Assembly (NCBI GenBank): GCA_949126835.1
Contig: OX421500.1
Span: 28,313,991 to 28,377,990 of the forward strand
DNA: 64,000 nucleotides
Direction of reading: 5' to 3'
Source of the DNA: Anisus vortex
Taxonomy: Eukaryota > Mollusca > Gastropoda > Planorbidae
Every line of letters starts with the position of its first letter. The stretch's first letter is position 1. Positions 14,701 through 27,600 of the stretch are shown in pieces. A model generated the notes under the pieces. That model had not been told where the DNA came from, did no database searches, and worked only from the letters and a program-made list of their open reading frames with translations. The position numbers and the translations under genes were made by a program.

Positions 14701-15574
14701 GGACTTTACAAAGAAAACGATCATCGAAGATTCTACAGGGTCTTAATACGCATTTTAACCTCTTTCTCTATAATTACTACGATCCAGAATTATCCCCCAA
14801 TTTCCACGGGATTTGAACGAATTATTTTATTTAAACTGCCCTCAGGGCATAAAGGTCAAACCTTGGTCGCTTTGGACTCTGATACGCACTTGTTAAGAGG
14901 TCAATGCCTTACTACGTCATTCATTTATGACCGATATTCGTAACATCCCCCCCCCTTCTAAAGCTTTATAATTATTTCCTTTACATTTTAACCATACGAA
15001 AAATGTTAATTTTAAGGAATAATTATAAAAGAAAATATTCCGGGAAAAACAATACAGTTCAATTGGCGATCCCAATAATTCAATCGAACTGATAACAATA
15101 ACATAATAATATATGCAATATAAATTCATCTTATCAAATGGCTTAACTATAGTCATTCAATCATTCCATTTTTAATTCAAAACAATGGACAATTAAATTG
15201 TTTATCTAAATCTTGTATACACGAAAAATACATAATCATTCTTAATAGATATAATATAATACAAGTTAATAATTTCTATTACATTGAACATTCCACTGTA
15301 ATAAAAACTCTCTCGTCCATTTAATTTATAAACTAATATCTTTTACATTTGTAATCAAACAACAAAAGAAAAAATAATATGCAGACACGACTTATTTTTT
15401 CATAAGGAGAAAAAAAAAACAACGCTCTTGATGAAAAAAATACTACTAGGCTTGACCTAATTACACATCAACACGATCATTTTCTCGACAGTATTTTTTT
15501 TTTCAGCCTGTAGGCTTGGACAACATTAGACAACTGTCGGTGACGCGACCCAAAATGAAGGTCAATTCCGCCTT

Positions 15575-15605
<31 letters not shown>

Positions 15606-18600
15606 TCTCTCTCATTCCCACTTGATTCTAACAATATTGACATCGCTATGCAAATTTCTACCTCATCACAGCCGAGGTCAAATAAAATTGCTACGCGATT
15701 AAATAGTTATCGTATTAAATGAGCATTCTTTAACATCTATCATCTCAAAATCAAATTCATTTATTTTATTTTGAGAACATTAAACATAGTCTGTTCACGA
15801 ATTAAAATAGTTTATAGCAAAAATCATTAAAAATAATTCAATATCTCATTTTACCATGACCTTTTGACGTCATTATTTTCTTTTTAAAAGAGTTCACATC
15901 GTAGCAGGTTAAATTGAAACATTCAGACAATCATGGATTTACTTAAACAAATTTGGTTAATTTACTTAATTAACTATCAATTAAAACAAGTTATATTATC
16001 TTCATACAATCTTAGTACTACACAGTAAGTACTTATTTTCTTTAGATTACATTAAATACAATATTATTGAAGTAGAAAAGAGTTAAGCATAGGCTACTAT
16101 TAATTTTTTTTTTCATAGCGAAATCAATGTAACAATTTATGTACAAAACAAACTGCTGGTTTGACTGGTGTGGTAAAACATTTCATTTCCAATCTTTTCA
16201 GTGGTGTACATTGCTCTTTTCCATTCCATAAAAGGTTTTATTCATTGGTTCTCCTGTTACTTTCACAGTGTTCAGGTCTACCCAATCTTTTGCTTGTCAG
16301 TACAATTCATTCAATCTATTTTAACTCATATAGAAAAAAATAGATTAGTTTTACAATCTTGACATGAAATCCTTAATTAATAATACATTTGGTTAACATT
16401 GGTATGTCAACATTATAAATTTTCAACCATGAAATTCTCAATCATTCTGGTTTGCAGTGTCAAATCAGTGGCACATATCCTAAATTTATACAAACAAGGA
16501 TACAAAGTTTTATTAGTTTCTACTTTTGGTCTGCTTTTCATGTAACAGTATCCTAAAAGTGAAAAATCATATATAATACAATTCTTGGAATTCTTTTTAG
16601 TCATAGTTCTGCCTTGCTGCAACTATTTTTACCCTACATTATCATACATTCAATGATAATATAACAAATGAATAAATTCACATAGAAGAAATTTGCATCT
16701 TGACTCAGTGCAATTATTTCAACAACAGTACATGATAAAATTTTTTCCATAGTACAATCATAAAACATTTCTCAATACTTTAGTGATAGAAAAATTCTCT
16801 TTTCTTAAAACCATTTACATCTTTTTCAATCAAATTATCCTCTCTGCTAAATGTTTCAATTATCATTTCCAGAGATTCTCAAACATATCTAATAATCAGT
16901 CCACATTTATAATGTCCTCTGATTTAGAAACCAATTCTGCGGATAAAACTGATCATTTTCTCTTATAGCAATTATTTTTAATGCTCAACCTAACAAGTTT
17001 GTTTAGAAATATCACACTATAATGATATTTACTCTAACAATACTTTTACTCAGTCCTTTTTCATCACAAGTAAGGGATTTAGTTTTAAAATAGTAAGTTT
17101 GGTAACTAACTATCAGTGAATTTGTCATTCAATTCATCCTGTACTCCAGGCATAAATTTTACAAATAAGAGTAACAATGTTAACAACATCAAGCTTATTC
17201 CAATTGTTTTCAGAAGGTAAGGCTTTATCATTTTCAAATGATATAATATATTTGCCTTTCTTTCATCACACAACAATGGCATCTGCATGTGAGCAGTGTA
17301 CAATTTTTTTCTAACAAACACAGTTATGTCAGACAAAAAATATATGTACTTATCTAGGTACTTGCTCAGCCCAAGGAGATCCAATTCGGTCTGCCATTCC
17401 TCTTGAAGTAGTTTGAGTGGTCCTTGGACAGTGGGTCCAAAGATTGGTCCATAGGCTCCTCGACTTTCCGGATAGGATTCAGTTGTCACCTCATGATCCA
17501 GGCATAAGTTCTTTAGTACTGGATTGAAGAGTTCCGAGGCGAAGTTGGTCCTTCGATCTGTCGGTATGGATTGTGGTAACCCATAGCTTTTGGTAGTTTC
17601 GGTCCAGCTCTCCGCACTCGTTTCTTCAGTGATGCTCCTCCAATCTTCATCTGTACCGGCAACTGCAGGTTTGCATTGTTGTTTGTTCATGCTGTGGTCT
17701 ATCTGTTCATAGACATCAGTAGTAGTATTTTCTTTCTCGTCGACAGCTTTCTCATGCAATTGTAGCAACTCTGGGTCTACTTTCTGTTCAGCAATCAATT
17801 CATTTTGCGATGGTTTCTTTGATTGTTCATTTCCTTTCGGACAATCTTCAATCATGGAGAAAATAGTAGTATCTAGTTCCACTTCTTCTTCCTCTTTCTT
17901 CTCTCGTGGGAGAATTTCTTCTTTCTTTTCCTTTTCTTGTGAGAGAATTTCTTCTTTCTTTTTCTGTGGTGTCATACCATTTATGACATCACCTACAGGA
18001 TAAAGTTCTTTTTCTTTTCCTGTCTCCACCATAGGACTAGGGTCTGGATTTTCCTTCACAATCAGTTCAGGTCTCACCCTCCCTTTCGCCAAATCATTTG
18101 CTAGGATAACAGATATGCCCTCAACAGGAAGTTTTGATATTACTCCAACTGTCACATATCCTGTCACCAAGTCAGATGCGAGGTATATCCTATGTAGAGG
18201 TATTTCTTCTTTCCATTCAAAACCTCTCAATAGGACAGTCTGTCCTGTCAATGTATTCACATTCAATGGTAATACATCTTTAAGCAGCAGTGTTAATGAT
18301 GCTCCTGTGTCTCGTAATATGTTTACGGACTTCAGTGGTCCTTCCTTTTGTAAGGCCACACAACCTTCACTAATGAACGGTTGAAAACTGCACAGGGTCT
18401 CTGTGTCAATTTTTTTCTTCCCTTGACCATGACTTTCGGGTGTTGTTTCATCTTTCGATGACTTCAGACTCTTGTTCGAGTCAAAAATACTTTGGTCTAC
18501 TTTTTCGTCTCTGTGGACTTGGACAATTAATCCAATAGTAGCCATTCTGTATTTATAATCAGGATATTTATCCTCATTATCTTCAGTTGTAGATTTCTCT

Positions 18601-21600
18601 ACCTTCTGACTTTTGCTCTCAGGCAAATCCACCCTCAGTGTTTCTGGTTTAGAAGAATCTTTCTTCGAATTCAGTTCGTTTGTATTTTCGCTTTCTTGTA
18701 CATTCTGTATTGGTTTATGGCTTGCACACATGACCACTTTGTTAGGTCTTTTGTTGCTTCGTATACTCCAACAGTCTTCTATGCTATGTCCTGTCCTTTT
18801 ACAAAAAGTACATTGGACGTTTTTGTTGATAGGTTTTTTTATTAACATCATTTTGTTTCACAAAATGCTCTTTTTCACGATGTTGTTGTTGTGTGTTTTC
18901 TGCTGGCCGTTGTGGCCTATTAACATTCTTTCCATCAGCTGTCCTATGACACAATGTGTACTGTTCAGCTAAATCAGCAGCCTTATGTGGGTCAGTGATA
19001 TCACGCTCGGATAAATACATTCTTATATCCGGCCTCACTTTGTTAATAAAATCCTCTAAGAGAATGATATCTTTCATTTCTTTTAATGTGGAGATATTTC
19101 TGGATTTTATCCACTGATCCATTAGCTTTTCTTCTGCTCGAAGGAAGTCTAAGTGTGTTTGGTAAGGGGACATTGTGTACTGACGGAACCTTTTCCGATA
19201 ACTTTCCGGTATTTGGTTATAGGCTTTAAGTACAGTATCTTTAATGATTTCATAATCATTTAAATTCTCCTCTTTTAACAATAGAACACAATCTCTTGCC
19301 CTTCCCTGAGTAAAAGCTGTTCTGACTAATATTCCCCATTTATCTTCTGGGAACTTAAAATCTCTGCAAGAAATTTCAAAGGTCTGGAAGAAATTAGCTA
19401 TTTCACTTTCTTTATCAATGTAGGTAGGGACTAGCTTTTTCCATCTGGCCATCTCTACATCACTATGAGATTCTTTTTTAGTAGCTCCTATCTTCGCTAG
19501 CTCTATTCTTTCCTGACTTTCTATTTCTCTTTGACTTTTCTTATCTTCCATCTCAAGCTCAAGACGTTTTTGTTCTATCTCCATCCGTTTCATTTCTAGC
19601 TGAAATCGCATCTGTTCAGACATAGTCTGACCTTCAACTTGATATCCCTCCGCGCTTGATTCTACTTTCAACTTGCCACTCGCAATCAACACATCTTTTA
19701 TCTGCTGTGTCAACACAGTCCTCGATGGTGTAGTCTCAGTAACTTCTATCTTTAAGATCTCAGCGATCTCTTTTAACTTCTTTATTGATAAAGTTTTCAG
19801 AACTTCTTCTTCTGGATTTTCAATAAATTCCATTCTTTAGTTAAGAGATTTATAAAGTGGTAAATTTTTCCAACTTACGTTTTTCCAATCGGAAGAATAA
19901 TTTCAGCGTTCTTAGGCTTGCTCAGTAGGTCACTGCTCCAACACACAACACAACACAACTTGAATATATGCTTCACTATACAACTATATCGGACGCAAGC
20001 CCGCAAATTGTTATGGACCTCTTTAGGTTGATTATTATTATTACGACTCGTTAAATCGGATTCAATGAATATAGTTGTATCTTTATTAGAAGTCTCTAGA
20101 TTCTGCTAATCTGTAGCCCAAGCTAGGGGTTCTTTGACTGACAGGTCTATGCAGTAATGTAGTTATATTCGTGATAATTATCTCCAACACATTTCTCAAC
20201 AATGATAGATCAAACAACTCCAGTTGTTGAATAAACAATTTTATTTAAATTGTAGACTCAATATAAACGATCAATAAACTTCATCAACTGATGGCAACAT
20301 AAGTATTTCAAAATAAATGGCATATTATATACAAATGAATATAGCGACTTCACTCGACAAACTTCTGAACTGAACTAACTTTAAGGAGGTCGGGACTTTA
20401 CAAAGAAAACGATCATCGAAGATTCTACAGGGTCTTAATACGCATTTTAACCTCTTTCTCTATAATTACTACGATCCAGAATTATCCCCCAATTTCCACG
20501 GGATTTGAACGAATTATTTTATTTAAACTGCCCTCAGGGCATAAAGGTCAAACCTTGGTCGCTTTGGACTCTGATACGCACTTGTTAAGAGGTCAATGCC
20601 TTACTACGTCATTCATTTATGACCGATATTCGTAACAATTGTATAAGTATTCTTAGGCCTATATTTAAAATCTAAAAAAAAAAAATTGACATTAGCTGTT
20701 TAGCCAATCAACCATATAAATAACGATAGCAATAAAAGTCAAAAAGTCATTATATACATACAATTTAGGTTTAAATAAATCACAGAACGATAATGTATTT
20801 TTAGTTGCTTTTTTTTACACAATCATATTATGCACCTTTGATACAATTCAGGGTTCTGGAGGTAATGCCGATGCTTTAGCTGAGTGGCTGGATGTCAGAA
20901 ATGTGAAAAGGTATCGGATATATTACTTCTCAAACATATATATATACATAATGTAAAATTTGAAAAGTAGGGGAGAGGTGGGTAATTCGTACCCCCTAAG
21001 GGAAAAAATTAACAATAACAAAACTAACAGTAGAAAAAAGTTTATTTTAACGTTAAAACAATTATTGTTGACAAAATAATGAAAATACAAGATTTCAACG
21101 TGTTATTATGAAAACAAAGAGCACAATTAATAAAATTAAAAAAAAGACCAAGTGGTACGAATTACCCTCACCAGCGTTCAATTCGTACCACTAGGGAGGA
21201 TAATAAGTACCAAAAGGAATGAAGAAAAACTATGTTTTGGAGTTTTGAAGCTGAAGTAATAATCTTTATCTCAATTGTATAAAATAAACTCACTGGCATA
21301 ATTCACAAATATAATTATCCATTCATCCATTTTGTGATGCTAATGCACAGCATGCAACATGTACCCATTCTCCACAGATTAAACATTGTATCATGTCGTC
21401 CTCAAGGTTCTCATCGCACATAAAGAAGTACCATAGGAGATCTTTTTTTTGGGCCGATAGACCTTAGGTCTTTTTTTCTGGAGCATTTTTTGCACATTTG
21501 CACTACTTGTAGGCTTATTGATATTTTGTTTTTGATATTTTGTTGTGGTTGTTTTTTAATAAAAACGACTATTTGTATTTTTAGCTTTAGCTGTCGTTTA

Positions 21601-24600
21601 TAATGGATTGATGTCAATATTTGAGAGATTTCTTATTTCCTTTGTCTTTGTCCATGTCTAGTAACTGGCACTGGTATTGGTGAGATTTGTCTCTTAGGAA
21701 TGTAATGATCTGGCGCGTCTTTAGCTTGAGGCCCGGATAGAACTAAGCAGTCATAGTGACCTACAACCTTTCCATTTTTTGTGAACAAGAGAACAACTGA
21801 AATTAAAGATGAATATTCTTCCATACCATACTTTAATACAGATTTGTTTGTTTTGTTATAAACTATTTAACATTTGTTCTTCGCAATTAGTTCCATCTCT
21901 CCATGCATAGTGATTGGCCTAACATGTACTCGAGTCTCTCTGAAAAGGTGTTGTATCTTGTGTGAGGTGGCATATCAAAGCAAAGAATTGTTTGTCAAGC
22001 CCCTCATATTCACTAAAATGTTGGCACATATTATTTATAACTTAGTGAATCAGCTAGAGCTTTTAAAAAAAAGTATGTCTCTAATTTTAGTGCCTTCGGC
22101 GGGGAGAAACTGAAGTGTTAAGGCATACATTCCTTTTTCTAAGACAACCTAAATAAAATACCCTTCGCCTTTCATTACCTAGTAATTCGTCTGCCTATGC
22201 TAGTATCTCGCAAAAGTACTAAGCTTTAATTTAGTTTATATATTTTAAATGCCCAAATTTTAAAGAAATCCTCAATTATGCCGCCCCCCATAAACTCCCG
22301 AAATTTTGCGCCCTATGCGGCCACCTAGGTTGCTTACATGGACGAACCGATCTTGATAATACGTTTGAAACGGCTAAAAAAACAGAGATGTCAAGAGGCT
22401 GCATGCGATGTGTTGTATATGGGAGAAAACTTAGCATAATTACACCCGCTTCACATGCTTTCATGGTGGCGTTTAAGTTTTTATGTGTGGGTAGCATGTC
22501 CATCTAAAATCAAAAGGATAGGGTGAGTTTTTGATGGTTTTACAAAATATTTAAAGTGGTCCATCCACTTTTTCAAATAGTTCTGAATTCATCCACTTTC
22601 GTTGCATGCAAAAAGTGTTCCAGAAGGTGCCCCGTCTTTCAGCTCATCTTTTATTCTTTTGCGTTTAAAATCACGATTGGTGGAAGAAAATATCTTGCAG
22701 CATTCATACAAAAAACGTCAGTGGTTGTGACACCTAATTTCTCGGCACTAGAGAGAGACATGACCTGGCGCTTTCCTTTTGCTGATATTATTCTATGTCT
22801 TGTGCACTGTTGACAAGTTAGTCTTGTCCATATTGTCAATTTCATAGCTTATAGGGAATGTAGGTCCAAGATATTCTGAAGCTTGTCATAAAATCCATTC
22901 AGATCTGTTATATTAAAGCCAGGCGCTCTAGCAATAGATATCGGCTCAGTCTGGCGTAAACTTAAATTTGGGTGGCGCTTCATGAATGCATTATACAAAT
23001 CTTTACCCGCCATTCTTTTGGTCTTGCTGAAAGCATGTAGCAAATTATTAGCCTCAACGAACTGATACCCTAATTGCATCAGGTCCTTTCTTGTGATTCC
23101 GAACATCATTCCCTCAAGCATTTGTATATGCTTGACAAGATCTTCCTCGACTTCAGGAGACAGACTTGTTGATCTCCCTATGACCTTTACACCATATTTT
23201 GCGTATTTGTATTTACTAAAAAGATGACGAGTTGAAGTGGGTTGGGATATCCCATGCATCTTAGAGCATTCATTTATACCACAGATTCCCTCTTTTAATA
23301 AGAGAAGAGCCTTTTTCATAACATATTCTGACCATGCATTTGCCTGTTTTATGAAAAGAAAATGTAAGAATCCACTGTAACATAGTGAAATACATTTGTA
23401 TAGCTAGCACGTTAAAGTTCTAAAATATTATAAACAGGTAAAAAAAAGGGTACGAACTCACCAGTTCCTAAATATAATTGTCTCGAAATGTCAGCTTTTA
23501 TGTTCTATATTAAGGGATGGACAAGTGGGAAGGTGAAAGGGGGAGGGGGGTGAACATCGATAACATGTCCAAAACTAGCCACCCCTCGGCACGTCGATAA
23601 GACACTCACTGCTTCCTACCCACCGAGTATCGGAGCCTCTTGGCAGTGCAATGATCCTCAGAGGCGTAACAACAGCTGTTCCCCATGTGTACTCTTAAGG
23701 GGAGCGTATCGGTGGTTTACACACTTCTTAAGACTCCTGAGTACAGATATGACTCAACAGTTCCAGAAACTCCGAATTTATAAATAGGGTTTATGATGAG
23801 TTATGATATAATCAATTCACAAAGTCTTTTGCGGCTAAAACGTACCACTGCGGGTAATTAGTACCGGTACGTATTGCCCTCCATCGAGTGGTACAATTTA
23901 GCCGACTCAGATGTATCATTGTTTTCCACTTCTATTTTTTTCTTGCCAATACAAAGTAGATCAAATTATACTTATTAATTAAGAAGACTGGATAGTCAGT
24001 ACACATAACAAGTATAAACAAGTTATGTTTCACCAGACCTACATAGTACGAATAGAGACAATGGTCAAAATAACATCAACTAGTGTAAAAACATATAAAT
24101 CGTGCTTACCGCTTTTCATTCTTGTCAATGTCCGCCATTTTTCTATGGAAGTCCTAATTAATGTGCTCGCATGTTTTGACGGGCTTAAATCGTAATTACA
24201 ACCAGTCAAAGTATGTAAAACGGCAGAGGTACGAATTACACACCGGAACGAATTACCCACCTCTCCCCTATATTTATTTGTAACATAGAAAGTACAGACA
24301 CAAAACACCCACCCATTAGTCATAAAATTGATGCAATAAGTAATGATTATATCATATATTAAGTATAATATATTTTTTAACTTGATAAATGCTGCTGTTT
24401 TACATTATAGCTATACGGAAATAATGACAGAGTATCTAGCATCATATGAAAATGAAAACTTCTTTTCAGATGCAAGGTAATTAACTTTTATTATACTATT
24501 TGCTTACATTATTTAACGATGTTAGTTGTAATATTGTAAGCATTTAGTTCATCATCTAGCTATTATATATCTTCAGTTACTAAAGTATAATTTTTTTTGT

Positions 24601-27600
24601 AAATGTTTTTTTTTTTAATTTTAGATTTTTTGTAGCAAGAGTCATTTACTTTTTGAACAAAATTGAAAAGTGCTTTAAAGTCATCAATATTTCTGATGTG
24701 TCTAATAAAGTCAAGTTAGCCAAAACAATACTACTTGCTTTTACAGGTTTAGTATTCGTATTTTAATAGCCTAAATGTTGTTTCAAAATATTATGATTAT
24801 GTTGATGTAAAGTTTGTTGAATCAAAACTCATAGGCCTATATTGTGATGAACTATGGGATGATTACGATTCTGTCTTTTATCTCCTGTCAAGTTCTTTTC
24901 TCGTAAAATAACCTACTATTTGTAGTATGGCTTTATCGGATTATACTTGTATCATTATCAGGGGCGAAGTCAGAAATTTTTTCTAAGGTGGGGTGCTGAA
25001 CTTTTGCGTGACAAATATAAACTTTTTCTTTTGCGAATTTAGTACATATTTTGAAAAAAAATGTGTTGAACATTTTTTTTTTGGTAATTCCAGAGGGGGC
25101 TTGGCCCCCTATTAGCCCCCCCCCCCCCCATGTGGCTTTGCCCCTGATCATTATAAGCAGGTAAATAAATGTGTAGACTAATACAACTGTAAACATATTT
25201 TACCAACTCCAAGTTATCATAAAATAAAATATAAATATGAAGAAATAGTTCAATAAAAATAAATACAGACAAACTTTCATCAGGAAGTCACGAAGAGTGA
25301 TAAAGTCCAATATTGTAATATATTGTTGAGAAGAAGGTCTATAGAATAAAATATATCGATGATGATAACTGCTTAACAACCAAGCGAAGACTGAAATCTT
25401 GTCGAGGTAAGACGGGGGACGCGCATTCCTAACGAAGGAAGATCTGAGCCCAGACAACGGACGGTAAAATGACACTATGCACATTTTGTGACGACATAGA
25501 AACTGTTGACTTCCAGCCGCCGGTAACCCAATTTTAATTCCCCGCCCTTTATTACATATCAACATGTATATTGCAATAGTGGATTAATAAAATTTTAATT
25601 TCAGTCCCAAATTTAAAATCACACAGTTACTTAATTAATTGGACCTAGAATATAATCCTTTGTGGCAAAGACACGTAAATCGTCCTCTAAAGTCTAAAGT
25701 AAGTTCGATCTTAGGCGGTTATATTCATGTGGGTCCCTGTCAGGCCGACAGCCTTTGCCTAGCTATTAACTGACCCAATCCAAGTCTGCCTTGGTCTGCC
25801 CACTTTTCCATATTCAATAAAACATATATAAACAAATATTGCTTAGAAAATAATAAATAACAAATAATAACAAATAATTTGAAATGTATTCGAACAGGAA
25901 ACCGGGACATAGGAAATGCAAGATGTGAAACAAATTTGAAGTTTCTAAAACTTTGCGTACATTTCAATGAACTTGTTGTCGCTGCAACATATGGAAATTT
26001 GCATCAGTATATCAGAATAGGGGTAAGTTTACAAACCTTAATTAGTACCTATGCAAATATATGTTGCTTTAAAAATATATAATAACATACAAAGAAGAAT
26101 ACATAATAGTTTGTTTTTTATGTTATATTCTTGTCAAAAAGTCTCTTGATTCACGATATAAAGAGCTTGCAAAATTAGCCGTCAGATTACAATCTTATAA
26201 TTTTCTTCAATATTTGGTGAACCAAAAACCAAATACAAGAACAGTTCTATCAATGGATGTCTGGTCAGAGGTATTGTTCCTAGATTTATATCTATAGTTG
26301 TTCAACGTACGTAATCATATAATAATGTATTTAAAAATATTGCACTGTTTATGATATAGAACCAATAAAACCGCACATAAGAAGTTATCTCTAACAAAAA
26401 GAATATATTTGATATTTTCATAGGTATTAAATGAAGGTGAAAGAGAAAAAAACATTCAAGCTCAAATAAATCAATATTTGAGTGTTAAGAGTGACAGTAA
26501 AACACTGACAGGTAATCTTGATACATAAACTTTATTAACTTTATTTTATAAACTGTTTACTATTTATTTTATGTTTATTGTTTCAGTAATAGAAAATTGG
26601 TTTAGAAGAAAATGGAAACATCAAGTCTGAATGACACATGCTTTAGTCATGGGTTAATATGTGAGGACCAACTGAGATCAAAATATCATTAATATTAGCA
26701 GATGTTAGGGCGACAGTGATCGCCCGTGATCGGTCAACAGAGTTGACAGTCCGGTAAACCAACCACAGGACCTGCCGGCCGCACACCATACTTGCCAAAT
26801 ACTGTCCCCTACTTCATACAAAAAGTCATTGCGATTCCTATTTCTTATTAATATAATAATATCTAGGCATACAGTTGAGGGATATTAGATATTTAGCAGC
26901 ACTTGCGTTAAGATCACATTTCATCCTAAAACTAATCGATTTAAATAACTGAGGTGTTAAAATATATCGGGTACGTTTGTACCGCCCACTTGCCCGTCAC
27001 CGCCCCCTAATCGCCCCCGGGAATGTCAGCGCCCCCTTAAAGCTTCTCAATGCCACCCGAGGGGTGATATCGCCCCAATGCACTAACACAAAAAACTGTA
27101 TAAAAGAGAGACAGACCTGGAAACCACCGATAAATTCAACATAACTATTCTGAGATACACTGCGAAGAGAGATGACAACTCCGAAAAGATAACTTTAAAG
27201 TGGGCTCCATGATTGATAAATATGCAACATCTGGCCCATGGTACACTCTTACTCTACTCAATTTAGAATCAAAAACATGTATGAACGAATAAAATGTTGT
27301 GCCTCGACAGTTCTAAGGCCGTTTCGAAAAAGTGATTTTAGGTAATCTAAAGAGACAACGAATAAACGGAAAATGTAAGAAACTTAATCATAAAGAGAGA
27401 CGCTAGTCCTGCAAGTATGCGGAGATTGCAAAGCTTATGGTGTTATGTAACATTGATTTAGTCTTTAAAAGTTTATTCTAATCTTTTATTCTTTTCAAAA
27501 AGTGTGTGTTAATCATAGTGCCTTAATTTCATAAATCAATATATATTTTAATATCATTCTATAATGTTCAGTCATCAATATTGTGTAAAACTGCAAGGAA

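Larger units (their letters stand above)
14317..20637 (-). mobile_element. LTR retrotransposon 1, SCAN-like capsid, integrase remnant, no reverse transcriptase
   Basis: Two 629-bp LTRs that appear identical (14317-14945 and 20009-20637) are flanked by ATTG on both sides (14313-14316, 20638-20641). The element runs on minus: gag at 19833-18799, then a zinc-knuckle/protease/integrase-remnant frame at 18851-17106, then about 2.2 kb without a frame. The polypurine tract is at 14960-14946 (GAAGGGGGGGGGA in minus sense). The sequence just inside the 5' LTR (about 20008-19985) only loosely resembles the tRNA-Pro primer site. No reverse transcriptase or RNase H was found, so it must be mobilised in trans. 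LTR identity implies a recent insertion. Confidence 0.93.

Noticed and set aside
14317..20637. Env-bearing endogenous retrovirus interpretation of element 1
   Set aside because: Only a short C-terminal hydrophobic span is present; there is no signal peptide, surface domain or separate env frame.
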